Notes: generated by a model from the sequence alone, not told the origin. A DNA stretch of 44,151 nucleotides from a bacterium (GCA_030647255.1 JAUSJK010000053.1:1-44151), one strand, 5' to 3'; positions 31,904 through 40,301 are shown, counted from the stretch's first letter. Numbers and translations are program-made.

Positions 31904-32004
31904 AGAATCCGTTTTCGAAGAATGAGAAATTACGGATTCTTGTGTCCTCCGAATATCGCTCTTCGAGTCTCGCAAAGCGAGACGAGAAGGAAGATATGGA
32001 GGAC
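31904..32004 (+). ncRNA. paired hairpins after the tRNA-Pro duplicate, copy B
   Basis: Hairpin 1: AGAATCCGT (31904-31912)/ACGGATTCT (31932-31940), with the same CGAAGAATGAG loop. Hairpin 2: GTCCTCC (31944-31950)/GGAGGAC (31998-32004), ATATC/GATAT, internal loop, CTTC/GAAG, GTCTCGC/GCGAGAC with AAA loop. Followed by a run of seven A. Compared with copy A, stem positions change in pairs while loops and the internal-loop positions stay similar. Confidence 0.6.
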
Positions 32005-32030
32005 AAAAAAAGTAATAAAAAACTTCAATA

Positions 32031-32687
32031 TTATCCCAGAATTTTTCTCAATTCTTCTTTCAACTCTTTTGAATCCAATATTCTCGTATGTCCAACTATA
32101 TCCAGCTGTATATTGGTTGCGCCTTCGAGTCTTAGGTTTTTATTCGGAATCACATGGTTATCCAGCTTTGAAAATATCGCTACTATTTTATGATTATTTT
32201 TTGTCTCATTATTAAGTTTTCTTAATAGGGGAGAACCAGGGATCATTTCATGAAGATTGAAAAAATAAAAATATCCCCAAAGTGTTCCCTGATAGGGAGT
32301 TGCAACGCTAATCGATCGGTGAATTTGCGAACTGACAGATGAAAAATCCAGACAATATTTGGCAATGAGTCCTCCTTTGCTGTGAGAGACCAGTACTACA
32401 TTTTGTAGGTTATTTTGTGCTATATATTTTTCTAAATTCTTGCTTCCCTTTTCCACAAGATATGTATTATTATCAAGTTGCGGAACATGGTGTACTCTAT
32501 ATCCAAGCTCGCTACATATCTCTCCCAGAATGAAGATAAATTTCACGTTAGTTCCGAAAGGTGGAATAAGAATAACGTCTCCTTTTGTTCCTTTTGACCA
32601 AGAGGCTGGCGGGAAGGCAATAAAGTATGAAGTAACCTTCTTATAGAGTATGACCCAATATTCTTGTACAAATAGAAGTAAACGCAT
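32031..32687 (-). CDS. alpha/beta-hydrolase, lipase/PGAP1-like
   Basis: 218 aa from this start. Nucleophile elbow SHSKGG (GxSxG-type with Ser in place of the first Gly), followed by probable Asp (FSKLDNHVIP) and His (DIVGHTRIL). An opening VILIPPFGTN supplies the oxyanion region. It resembles small esterases/lipases acting on acyl groups; the substrate is unknown. The N-terminal 25 residues are hydrophobic with aromatic residues but not a clear cleavable signal. The frame also has an ATG at 32702, but TATACT (32694-32699) lies between and 6 nt before 32687, which favours the inner ATG. Confidence 0.8.
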   Translation of the reverse strand: MRLLLFVQEYWVILYKKVTSYFIAFPPASWSKGTKGDVILIPPFGTNVKFIFILGEICSELGYRVHHVPQLDNNTYLVEKGSKNLEKYIAQNNLQNVVLVSHSKGGLIAKYCLDFSSVSSQIHRSISVATPYQGTLWGYFYFFNLHEMIPGSPLLRKLNNETKNNHKIVAIFSKLDNHVIPNKNLRLEGATNIQLDIVGHTRILDSKELKEELRKILG

Positions 32688-33053
32688 GCCAATAGTATAC
32701 ATGAAAGTTAAATTAGATTGTTGTGTCAGTATGATCTGTCATGCTTTCATGTTTAGCAAGTTGAGACAGTCTTTGATAAGAGTAGACCTATATAAATGCA
32801 GATATGACGGTCTTTGTGCCTACTTTAGATACTATTAGTAGATCAATTACTAAATAACAGAGCCTTATGACAGTATATAATACCTATAATATAATTATCA
32901 CTTAGAAGCCTTATCTGCTAATAGGCAGATTATTGATACTTAGGCTATCCTGACAATCTAAATTAAATCTAACCCCCCGAGAGTTCTCCACCAGCTAATC
33001 TTTCCATTCCGAAAGCTATACCGATAGTAATTGGCTTTTCTATGGCTCTAATT
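32688..33053. other. non-coding spacer between lipase and SOD genes
   Basis: No convincing gene. It contains a hairpin ATCTGC/GCAGAT around 32922-32939 and a dispersed 28-bp repeat (32941-32968) also found near 38275. Several TATAAT-like stretches occur around 32870-32890. Confidence 0.5.
32941..32968 (+). repeat. dispersed 28-bp repeat, copy 1
   Basis: TAGGCTATCCTGACAATCTA continues with AATTAAAT; 38275-38302 is the same with about six differences. Its inner TATCCTGACAATC also occurs at the left edge of the RAYT 1 unit (about 19979-19991), and GACAATCTAAA appears inverted at its right edge (20759-20769). Confidence 0.5.
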
Positions 33054-33635
33054 CTATATAAGCGTGAGGACATTCCACCAGTTTTGTATATAATCGGGTC
33101 GCTTGTTTTGATACTTCAGGTAGTACGCATGCTCCCAGACATCCAGACCAATAATGGGAGTATGGCCTGAGAGATAAGGCGAATCTTGATTAGCGGTAGA
33201 ATAAACTTTAAGTTCTTTTTTTTCATCCTCAACTAACCACGCCCAACCGCTCCCAAATCGACCCACTGCTGTCTCCGTAAATATTTTTTTAAACTCTTCC
33301 ATCGAGCCGAATTTTTTAGTTATTCTTTCAACTAATTCTTTATTCACTTTTTTTTCTTTGCCCATGATTTTCCAAAAGAAAGAATGATTTAAGTGTCCTC
33401 CGCCATGATTGCGCAGCATGGTTTTGTCTTTCTCGTCTATTGAAAGAGAAGCAAGGTTTTTCATTAGTTCTTCCAATGGTTTATCTGCAATTGTTGGATT
33501 TTTTTCCAGTACCAAGTTCAGCTTATCTATATATGCCTGATGATGTTTCGAGTGATGTATCTCCATCGTCTTAGCGTCGATATATGGCTCTAATGCATCG
33601 TAACCATACGAGAGAGAAGGAAGCGTATATTTCAT
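33054..33635 (-). CDS. sodA: superoxide dismutase, Fe/Mn family (Mn-type residues)
   Basis: 193 aa, full length. All four metal ligands are present: HHSKHHQAYIDKLN (His), GGHLNHSFFW (His) and DVWEHAYYLKYQN (Asp, His). GGGHLNH together with ANQDSP has Gly and Gln at the positions that favour manganese over iron. Removes superoxide; cytosolic. It stands alone, with no clear operon partner. An SOD suggests exposure to oxygen and a need for Mn. Confidence 0.95.
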   Translation of the reverse strand: MKYTLPSLSYGYDALEPYIDAKTMEIHHSKHHQAYIDKLNLVLEKNPTIADKPLEELMKNLASLSIDEKDKTMLRNHGGGHLNHSFFWKIMGKEKKVNKELVERITKKFGSMEEFKKIFTETAVGRFGSGWAWLVEDEKKELKVYSTANQDSPYLSGHTPIIGLDVWEHAYYLKYQNKRPDYIQNWWNVLTLI

Positions 33636-33730
33636 ATAAGTAATAAATAAATTAATAACTACTATCTATACAGTATTAGAATACCAAAATAAACAATTTA
33701 TGTAAAGAGATAATCTGATAAAATGACTCC

Positions 33731-34936
33731 ATGAATCTGGCGCACACAATGAGACCTACCACTCTCGAAGAATTTGTCGGACAAGAACACCTGGTGGGAA
33801 AAAATGGACTCATCCGTAAGATGATTGAGAAACAAAGTCTTTTTTCTATTATTTTCTGGGGTCCTCCAGGAACAGGTAAGACTACATTGGCGTCGATCAT
33901 CGCCCATGCATTTGAGGCAGACTTTCATATTCTCTCCGGGGTCACGAGCGGAAAAGATGATCTATTAAGAATTGTCAAAGAAGCCAAAGAGATGGTGATG
34001 TTTCAGAAGAAAACAATTGTCTTCATCGATGAGATCCATCGCTGGAATAAAGCCCAACAAGACGTGCTTTTGCCCTATGTCGAGTCTGGACTCATTACTC
34101 TTATCGGTGCGACGACGGAGAATCCTTCATTTGAAATTATCAGTGCGTTGTTATCCCGTTCTCGGGTATTTGTACTCGAGCCACTTGAACTCAAAGACCT
34201 GGAGACACTGGTAGATAGGGCCCTCAAAGATAAAGAAAGAGGTCTGGGCAAGTATGTAAAAAAAGTACCCGCATCTGCAAGAGAGATATTGATAGGGTTA
34301 TCAGGCGGAGATGCACGAATCATGCTCAATGCGCTTGAAATTGCTGTCACGACGTACAAGGAAAAAGAAATCACTCCTCATATTATAAAGCAGGTTTTTC
34401 AAGTAAAGTCGGCGGGAATATATGATAAAAAAGGAGACGAACACTACAACACCATCAGCGCTTTCATTAAATCACTGCGTGGATCAGACGCTGATGCAGC
34501 TGTCTATTATCTCGTCCGCATGCTTGAGAGTGGTGAAGATCCGACTTTCATTGCTCGGCGAATGATTATATTTGCGTCGGAAGATATTGGTCTCGCGGAT
34601 AGGGGAGCTCTCATCCAAGCCAACGCCGGATTTGAGGCGGTCGATAAAATCGGTATGCCCGAGGCCCAACTTATCTTGAGCCATATATGTATATATTTAG
34701 CCAAAGCTCCGAAGTCCCGCCTCGTTGTTAATGCTCTAGGAAAAGCCAAAGAAGTTGTCCTGAATAACCCTAACGAGCCTATCCCACTTCATTTACGTAA
34801 CGCTCCAACAAAACTCATGAAGCAGTTAGGGTATGCCAAAGATTATAATTGGTCGGAAAAATATGTCGGTCCAACAAAAGATCAATCATTTCTCCCTGAG
34901 AAGTTAAAAGGAATAAAATTTGTGGAAGAGAAATAA
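33731..34936 (+). CDS. rarA: replication-associated recombination protein A (RarA/MgsA)
   Basis: 401 aa. AAA+ ATPase of the clamp-loader group: FVGQEHLVG, WGPPGTGKTTLA (Walker A), VFIDEIHRWNKAQQD (Walker B), GATTENPSFEIISALLSRSRV (sensor 1 and Arg finger), then the tetramerisation domain with EDIGLADRGAL. It acts at stalled forks. TAAAAT is 6 nt before the ATG. cysS follows by 18 nt with its own -10. Confidence 0.96.
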   Translation: MNLAHTMRPTTLEEFVGQEHLVGKNGLIRKMIEKQSLFSIIFWGPPGTGKTTLASIIAHAFEADFHILSGVTSGKDDLLRIVKEAKEMVMFQKKTIVFIDEIHRWNKAQQDVLLPYVESGLITLIGATTENPSFEIISALLSRSRVFVLEPLELKDLETLVDRALKDKERGLGKYVKKVPASAREILIGLSGGDARIMLNALEIAVTTYKEKEITPHIIKQVFQVKSAGIYDKKGDEHYNTISAFIKSLRGSDADAAVYYLVRMLESGEDPTFIARRMIIFASEDIGLADRGALIQANAGFEAVDKIGMPEAQLILSHICIYLAKAPKSRLVVNALGKAKEVVLNNPNEPIPLHLRNAPTKLMKQLGYAKDYNWSEKYVGPTKDQSFLPEKLKGIKFVEEK

Positions 34937-34954
34937 ATAATGTAAAATGTCTTC

Positions 34955-36358
34955 ATGAAACTCCACAATACTCTCACTCGACAAATCGAAACTCTTACAC
35001 CCTTGAACCCACCGAATGTTGCTCTCTATACCTGTGGACCGACCGTATACGACTATACCCATATCGGACATCTGAGAAAATTTACCTATGACGATATTTT
35101 GAAAAGAACTCTCACCTATATGGGATATAACGTGAAACACGTGATGAATATTACAGATGTCGGACATCTTACAGGAGATACGGATGAAGGAGAAGATAAA
35201 TTGGAGAAAGGTGCAAAAAAAACAGGAAAGACTGTCTGGGAAGTCGCTCAGTTTTATACTGACCAATTTGTATCATCTATAAAAAAGATGAACATTATAG
35301 ACCCTTTAGTTCTTTGCAAAGCGACAGATCATGTAAAGGATATGATCCATTTGATCCAAAAACTTGAACAGAAAGGATTTACCTATGATACCCCTGAAGC
35401 CGTCTACTTTGATACACAAAAGTTCCCAGACTATGGAAAACTTTCTCGACAGAGCATTGAAGAAAAAAAACAAGCAGTACGAGACAATGTCCATCTTGAT
35501 CCCAATAAAAAACATCCGGCAGATTTTGCTCTGTGGTTCAAAAGAGTAGGCAGATTTAAAGATCACTCTATGCGCTGGAACTCACCTTGGGGTGACGGCT
35601 TTCCGGGTTGGCACATCGAGTGTTCCGCCATGGCGATGAAATACCTTGGCGAATCGATCGATATTCATACGGGAGGCATCGATCATATTCCGGTTCATCA
35701 TGAAAATGAAATCGCCCAGTCGGAAGCAGCCACAGGTAAACCATTTTCTCAATTTTGGGTCCATCATAATTTTTTGAATGTCGAAGGAGAAAAAATGAGC
35801 AAATCACTGGGTAATTTTTATACGTTGAATGATGTAGAAAAAAAAGGCATAGAACCGATGGCTCTCAGACTTCTATACTTGCAAGCCCATTACAGGCAGT
35901 TGTCCAATTTTACCTGGGAAGCAGTCAAAAGTGCCCAAGAAGCATACGACAAACTGAAAGAGTTCGTCATCACACTGCGCTCTCAAACATCAAGAACCAT
36001 GCTCTCAGAGGAAAAGCTGCAAAAAGTTGATGAATATAGAAATCGTTTCAGAGAGAGTGTCGCAAGTGATCTCCAACTTCCTCAAGGAGTAGCAATAATG
36101 TGGGAGATGCTCAAATCAAGTATTCCTTCGGGAGACAAACTTGATTTACTATTCGAATTTGATCAGGTACTCGGTCTTCGTTTGACTGAAGTCGAAGAAG
36201 TAAATATTCCTGAAGAGATTCAAAAGTTGGCAGAAAAAAGATTTGAAGCAAAAAAAGCAGGAAACTATGAAGAAGGAGATAAGCTCCGAAAAGAAATCGA
36301 GTCAAAAGGCTACGCAATCCTCGACTCCGCCAATTCGTACGTAGTGAAGAAAAAGTAA
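34955..36358 (+). CDS. cysS: cysteinyl-tRNA synthetase
   Basis: 467 aa. Class I synthetase: [17 protein letters not shown] (HIGH motif, zinc Cys), [14 protein letters not shown] and [21 protein letters not shown] (remaining zinc ligands), and [12 protein letters not shown] (KMSKS). The C-terminal anticodon region ends [27 protein letters not shown] as in the family. TAAAAT (34943-34948) is 6 nt before the ATG. A MITE-like element lies downstream. Confidence 0.97.
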   Translation: MKLHNTLTRQIETLTPLNPPNVALYTCGPTVYDYTHIGHLRKFTYDDILKRTLTYMGYNVKHVMNITDVGHLTGDTDEGEDKLEKGAKKTGKTVWEVAQFYTDQFVSSIKKMNIIDPLVLCKATDHVKDMIHLIQKLEQKGFTYDTPEAVYFDTQKFPDYGKLSRQSIEEKKQAVRDNVHLDPNKKHPADFALWFKRVGRFKDHSMRWNSPWGDGFPGWHIECSAMAMKYLGESIDIHTGGIDHIPVHHENEIAQSEAATGKPFSQFWVHHNFLNVEGEKMSKSLGNFYTLNDVEKKGIEPMALRLLYLQAHYRQLSNFTWEAVKSAQEAYDKLKEFVITLRSQTSRTMLSEEKLQKVDEYRNRFRESVASDLQLPQGVAIMWEMLKSSIPSGDKLDLLFEFDQVLGLRLTEVEEVNIPEEIQKLAEKRFEAKKAGNYEEGDKLRKEIESKGYAILDSANSYVVKKK

Positions 36359-36409
36359 AGGAGAGTTTACATATAGAACATAAAATAAAATAACATTCGT
36401 TATTATCCA

Positions 36410-36500
36410 CGTCATCCTGGTAAGTCTTGCAAAGCGAGACGCATCCAGGATCGTTGTCAATGAACTAATCAACTACGATTCTGGACAAGCCAGAATGACG
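36410..36500. repeat. MITE-like palindromic element, copy B
   Basis: 91 bp with ends CGTCATCCTGG and CCAGAATGACG, matching copy A (26569-26685). Inner hairpins: CTGG...CCAG with GTCTTGC/GCGAGAC, ATCGT/ACGAT in the centre, CTGGACAAGCCAG at the right. It sits between the convergent cysS and murF. Confidence 0.82.
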
Positions 36501-36524
36501 AAGCCCTTTTCAACGTTCTAACTC

Positions 36525-37940
36525 TTATCCAATAACTCTCTTTACTCCTAGCTTCTTCTTTTCCCACATTCCTCCCTGTCTGCACAATCTCTTCTCGTCT
36601 TCTTTATTCACAAGTAAAAATTTAATCGCCTCTTCCAAAAAAATAGTGTTTTGTGATCCCTTTACAAGTACTAAAGCATTTTCAGGCAGATGATCCTTCA
36701 TATATTCTCCCGCCTTAATCGAATTTTCAAAATGCTTTATTTCTTTGAACGTTCCATGTTCCACGTTCCACGTTTCAACTTTGGTTATGACATATTTTTT
36801 TGTCAGTTCCCCTACACAGTACAAATAATCAACGCCTCCGAGAATCTTATGCACCACTTCTTCGTGTTCTTTCTCCGCCAAGTCGCCAAGTTCTCTCATA
36901 TCCCCAAATAGAAACACAAGAGGTCTCTTTTCTTTTTCCTTTATACGATATGTCAGATCCAAAAATGCAATAACGGGTACCTTCGACGCATTGTAGGAAG
37001 AATCGACAATATATGAAGTATGCACACCTTTGAAGATAGTCGCCCGTCCCGCGGGCAACTGAAAATTCTTCTCTATACCCATTTTAATCTGAGAATCAGT
37101 AAGTCCAATATTTTTACCCGCCAATATGGCCGCCCCAAAGACTTCAAAATATTCATAAGGAAGTGCATATCCGTGTATCTCTATCTGCATTATCTCCTTA
37201 TCTCTAAACGAGAATTCAAATTTTGTACTTTGGATATCCACATCATACGCACCATAACAGATGTCACAATCTGTTTTGCCAAACGACACGAGAGCCGTCT
37301 TTTTAACTCCGTATATCTGGACTATCTCTTTGTGATGCCGGGCTATCACATCATTTATATACGAACTGTCACTATTATATATCCCTATACGACAGCCTGA
37401 GTGTGTAATAATCTTTCCTTTTTCTTCAGCTATTTTTTTGACAATTGCCTCTTCTCTTTTTTTGGGATCACTCGCTGTTTCTTCCAATTCTTTTGCAGTT
37501 AGAGCTCTTTGAAACTGAAGAGTGTGAACTGAGTGGACATTGAGAAATATGGCTGTCTCCGGTTCAAGAACGCTCAATAAAAATTCCATATTTTTAGGAG
37601 AGGTTGGTTCATCTATACCCATTTCAACGACAAGATATCGCGTGTTTTTTAAATACAACAGACCAAATGGAGCTTGGATAAGGTGGAGTATCCATTCTGA
37701 CGCTGAGTTATCTTTGATGGATAATCCCAGTATCCCCAGTGGTATCCCTATCTCTGAGTTACCTTTCTGTAGCATTTTGGTAGGGAAGTAATCTTTAAGC
37801 ATACCGTAGATAGTGTCGCGCGTAGAAGATTTACCCGCCGAACCCGTAATACCAATAACATGAGGTTTGTTAAGATACAATGCAACCCTGGCAAAAAAAC
37901 GGAGATAATACAATACCACTAAGTACACCATCGAATACAT
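36525..37940 (-). CDS. murF: MurF-like UDP-MurNAc-pentapeptide ligase
   Basis: 471 aa. Mur ligase: P-loop GITGSAGKSSTRDTI, VVEMGIDEPTSPKNMEFLL, NVHSVHTLQFQ, VDSSYNASKVPVIAFLDL and FGDMRELGDLAEKEHEEV, then a C-terminal domain ending LVKGSQNTIFLEEAI (family LVKGS). An N-terminal hydrophobic stretch (MVYLVVLYYLRFFARVALYL) would tether it to the membrane. It adds D-Ala-D-Ala to the peptidoglycan precursor. About ten extra residues (ETWNVEHGTF) in the C-terminal domain are encoded by a heptamer array. TAAAAT (37948-37953) is 7 nt before the ATG at 37940; an ATG at 37949 would overlap that box. Confidence 0.92.
   Translation of the reverse strand: MYSMVYLVVLYYLRFFARVALYLNKPHVIGITGSAGKSSTRDTIYGMLKDYFPTKMLQKGNSEIGIPLGILGLSIKDNSASEWILHLIQAPFGLLYLKNTRYLVVEMGIDEPTSPKNMEFLLSVLEPETAIFLNVHSVHTLQFQRALTAKELEETASDPKKREEAIVKKIAEEKGKIITHSGCRIGIYNSDSSYINDVIARHHKEIVQIYGVKKTALVSFGKTDCDICYGAYDVDIQSTKFEFSFRDKEIMQIEIHGYALPYEYFEVFGAAILAGKNIGLTDSQIKMGIEKNFQLPAGRATIFKGVHTSYIVDSSYNASKVPVIAFLDLTYRIKEKEKRPLVFLFGDMRELGDLAEKEHEEVVHKILGGVDYLYCVGELTKKYVITKVETWNVEHGTFKEIKHFENSIKAGEYMKDHLPENALVLVKGSQNTIFLEEAIKFLLVNKEDEKRLCRQGGMWEKKKLGVKRVIG
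36752..36779 (+). repeat. heptamer array inside murF
   Basis: TTCCATG, TTCCACG, TTCCACG, TTTCAAC on the plus strand (28 nt; a partial unit precedes it). It lies within the coding sequence of the MurF C-terminal domain and is translated without a frameshift. Confidence 0.75.
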
Positions 37941-38037
37941 ATACTCCATTTTAACAAATAATTCTGTATGACGTCAGTACTTAGACTCGTATGGGATACA
38001 AAACAAATAGGCAAAATCGTGATAAAATATAGCTATT

Positions 38038-38111
38038 GGTGATCGTAGCTCAACTGGCAGAGCATCGCCCTGTGGAGGCGAATGTTGCGGGTTCAAATCC
38101 CGTCGGTCACC
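38038..38111 (+). tRNA. tRNA-His (GTG)
   Basis: Eight acceptor pairs GGTGATCG/CGGTCACC, including the extra G(-1) opposite C73 that marks tRNA-His. D arm GCTC/GAGC, anticodon stem TCGCC/GGCGA with loop CTGTGGA (anticodon GTG), T stem GCGGG/CCCGT. CCA not encoded. A TAAAAT stretch lies about 10 nt upstream. A GCCCT/AGGGC hairpin follows within 40 nt. Confidence 0.96.
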
Positions 38112-38274
38112 CATTCGACTCGCCCTGAGTGTAATCGAAAGGGCTTGCTCATGGCTTCCAGCCAGGTCTTATAAAAGGAGATTTGGAGCTTTTAAAACAA
38201 TTAAGAAAAAAGAAACGCTAACTCGTTTATTTACAGTGAGTGCAACCGAACCGCTCAGTCACCCCATAGCTGAT

Positions 38275-38302
38275 TAGGATATTATAACAATCTAAATTAG
38301 AT
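38275..38302 (+). repeat. dispersed 28-bp repeat, copy 2
   Basis: TAGGATATTATAACAATCTA continuing AATTAGAT; matches 32941-32968 apart from about six positions. Intergenic, just downstream of the nucleotidyltransferase gene. Confidence 0.5.
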
Positions 38303-38318
38303 ACAGTTGATTGAAGAT

Positions 38319-38636
38319 TCAAGCTATAACCACACCTGTTTGCAAAGCATCTCGCAAAGTAGTTAAGTATGAAGACTTCTTCAGTTCAATGGGAGTAAAA
38401 CCAAAAGCATTAAAATCAGGATTTAAATCATTACCTAATTTATGCAATCTAATGTGCCGCTTAAACGGATCAATATTCTTAAAGGATCTTGCCACCACCA
38501 GAATATCAACATCACTATACTCTGTCGCTTCTCCTCGTGCATACGAGCCGAATAAAATAATCTCTTCAGGCTCATAAGCTTCTCTGACCCTCTTAATAAA
38601 TATCTTTAATTGTTTTTGAATTTTGTTTTTACCCAT
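38319..38636 (-). CDS. mntA: minimal nucleotidyltransferase (MntA-like antitoxin)
   Basis: 105 aa. FGSYARGEATEYSDVDILV contains the GSx10DxD active site of minimal nucleotidyltransferases. In HEPN/MNT systems this protein modifies the toxin by adding AMP to a Tyr near its active site, neutralising it. It overlaps the upstream HEPN gene by 31 nt, which fits a coupled toxin-antitoxin pair. Confidence 0.86.
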   Translation of the reverse strand: MGKNKIQKQLKIFIKRVREAYEPEEIILFGSYARGEATEYSDVDILVVARSFKNIDPFKRHIRLHKLGNDLNPDFNAFGFTPIELKKSSYLTTLRDALQTGVVIA

Positions 38637-38989
38637 AGGTAAACTTTTTCTCCCATAACTATTAACCTCTCTACTTCTTTAGGATTTTTGAGTCGAGCAT
38701 TACTTAAATCTGCATAGCGTACCCAAGTATATGCCGCACTGAGCAATTCAACTTCTGGATTATTAATTTCTTTTAGATCGAGTTTTGCATCAGAAACTAA
38801 TTTCTCAATATAATGAGTACGTATTGGCGTCCTACTCATATATTCGGCTATATATGCTTTTAGTATCTTCTCGACTGCCTGTTGAGCAAACAGCACTGCT
38901 CCACGAAGCCTTTTTTCCTTCTTCATAATCTTCATATCAACATAGTCTTCTTTTGCCAATTCTAGCCATACTTTAGTCTCTTTTTTCAT
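38606..38989 (-). CDS. hepT: HEPN-domain protein (HepT-like toxin)
   Basis: 127 aa, all-helical. FAQQAVEKILKAYIAEY is the typical HEPN second helix, and R-TPIRT-H-Y gives an R-x5-H pattern with an adjacent Tyr, as in HepT RNases. WVRYADLSNARL continues the fold. It is the first gene of the pair, with MntA downstream. Probable role: stress or phage-defence RNase, kept silent by MntA. TAAAAT lies 12 nt upstream of the ATG. Confidence 0.83.
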   Translation of the reverse strand: MKKETKVWLELAKEDYVDMKIMKKEKRLRGAVLFAQQAVEKILKAYIAEYMSRTPIRTHYIEKLVSDAKLDLKEINNPEVELLSAAYTWVRYADLSNARLKNPKEVERLIVMGEKVYLWVKTKFKNN

Positions 38990-38999
38990 AGCTTCAATG

Positions 39000-40301
39000 C
39001 TATTTTATCATATTTTCCTCTCTAGAAATCGTCGGCAACTCCGTAGTTTTGTAACTACCAGGAAATCCAACAAAGGCAATTTTTCCATCTTCATTAGAAT
39101 GCGTAGTCAAATCAGTACGCCAATCATGATGAATTCTTCGAAAAAAAGCTTCACCAACCGCATTCGGTCTTAATTCGGAATCAGTCAATGCCGGATGTTC
39201 ATTAAATCCATGAGCTTTCCTCCAATGCATCCGCTCATCAAATCCCCACAAGTAAATACCTGTTATCGCAGAATGACCGTAAAAAAGAGTAAGCATATCT
39301 CTCATATATTCTGCCCGTTGTTGGACTTTTCCACCAAACTGTTCATCGGAAACATCAAACTCTGTTATCTTAATAGGTAATCCCAAAAGAGCCACTTTAT
39401 CTAAGTTTGTTTTTGCCTGCGGGATGCTTGCAAAATCCCATGTGGTTATATGACCTTGTATCCCAATGCCTAGAAATGTCTTCATATTTTCATTACTCAG
39501 GCCTTTTTCCCGTAACCTGCTAGTTAATTTTTCAAGGAATATAATATAATCGTCGGTTTTTCTCCCTGACAAAATACTGTATTCATTGATATACAATCGA
39601 GTAGCTGGCGCTAGCTTATGTGCCTCTAAAATCAGATCTGCAAATACATCGATATCCGAGACCGGATCAAAAACAATTTCATTATGCTTATTCCTACAGT
39701 TCCAAAAACCCTGATGTCTTTTAAGGGGTTCGTTAATAATATCCCACTCAGGAATATCTGGGTATTTTTGCAACACGCTCAAACGTTTCTTAAATAATTC
39801 TTCTTGTATGTCTTTTTTTGAAGCATTTTGCAAATATATAGGTAAATTTTTTCTTCTGTTCCAGAAGATAGTATGTCCTCTGAAATTCGGCATTAGTTCT
39901 GGATATTCTCTGATGAATGCCATAACTGTATCCGTACGTAGGTAAAGTGGACTACCGTCTTCATTGGTCATTTCCTGCCATTTAAAATCGTTTTCTATAA
40001 CTGCACCGGAAAAGTGTTCTTGGAAAAATTCTAAATATTTAGCAACGTATACTTCATCAATATTCTTTTCTTTTAGATACTTCTCTACCCATGGATTATG
40101 TGATTTACCTCGAATGAGAGGACCGCTTAATACCGTCCCAAAAGGAAAAGAATGCTTATGCATTTCCACTCGGTAAGCTGTTAATGGCTTTAGATGAGAT
40201 AATGTAGTGGGTACTTGCCGAATTCTTGTAATATTTTGCTCTGCCTCTGAGATAATTCCCTCCCTGGTAATTACTTTATCCTTCGGTACGGTTTCTGACA
40301 T
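39000..40301 (-). CDS. GH10-type endo-xylanase-like glycoside hydrolase
   Basis: 433 aa. GH10 barrel: FSGAVIENDFKWQEM, FRGHTIFWNRR, acid/base Glu in EWDIINEPL (E191), GIGIQGHITTW and nucleophile Glu in IKITEFDVS (E314), then GIYLWGFDERMHWR. No signal peptide is visible from either possible start, so it may act inside the cell or leave by another route. AGGA, 6 nt before the ATG at 40301, supports this start over 40346. A complete plant-polymer-type hydrolase is unusual for such a reduced genome and may be acquired. It ends 11 nt before the HEPN start. Confidence 0.88.
   Translation of the reverse strand: MSETVPKDKVITREGIISEAEQNITRIRQVPTTLSHLKPLTAYRVEMHKHSFPFGTVLSGPLIRGKSHNPWVEKYLKEKNIDEVYVAKYLEFFQEHFSGAVIENDFKWQEMTNEDGSPLYLRTDTVMAFIREYPELMPNFRGHTIFWNRRKNLPIYLQNASKKDIQEELFKKRLSVLQKYPDIPEWDIINEPLKRHQGFWNCRNKHNEIVFDPVSDIDVFADLILEAHKLAPATRLYINEYSILSGRKTDDYIIFLEKLTSRLREKGLSNENMKTFLGIGIQGHITTWDFASIPQAKTNLDKVALLGLPIKITEFDVSDEQFGGKVQQRAEYMRDMLTLFYGHSAITGIYLWGFDERMHWRKAHGFNEHPALTDSELRPNAVGEAFFRRIHHDWRTDLTTHSNEDGKIAFVGFPGSYKTTELPTISREENMIK

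Noticed and set aside
31922-32215. 97-codon plus-strand frame (MRNYGFLCPPNIALRV...)
   Set aside because: It runs through the copy B hairpins and into the antisense of the lipase gene. A weak similarity to a frame in copy A is explained by the duplicated DNA, although a tiny peptide cannot be ruled out completely.
32980-33075. Minus-strand peptide-like stretch ending LAGGELSGG and a stop
   Set aside because: Reads smoothly for about 30 codons but overlaps the SOD end in another frame, has no start and matches no family I know.
38112-38230. Short frame after tRNA-His ending LKQLRKKKR
   Set aside because: About 25 codons, no start or ribosome site; could be a gene remnant but too little is left to name.
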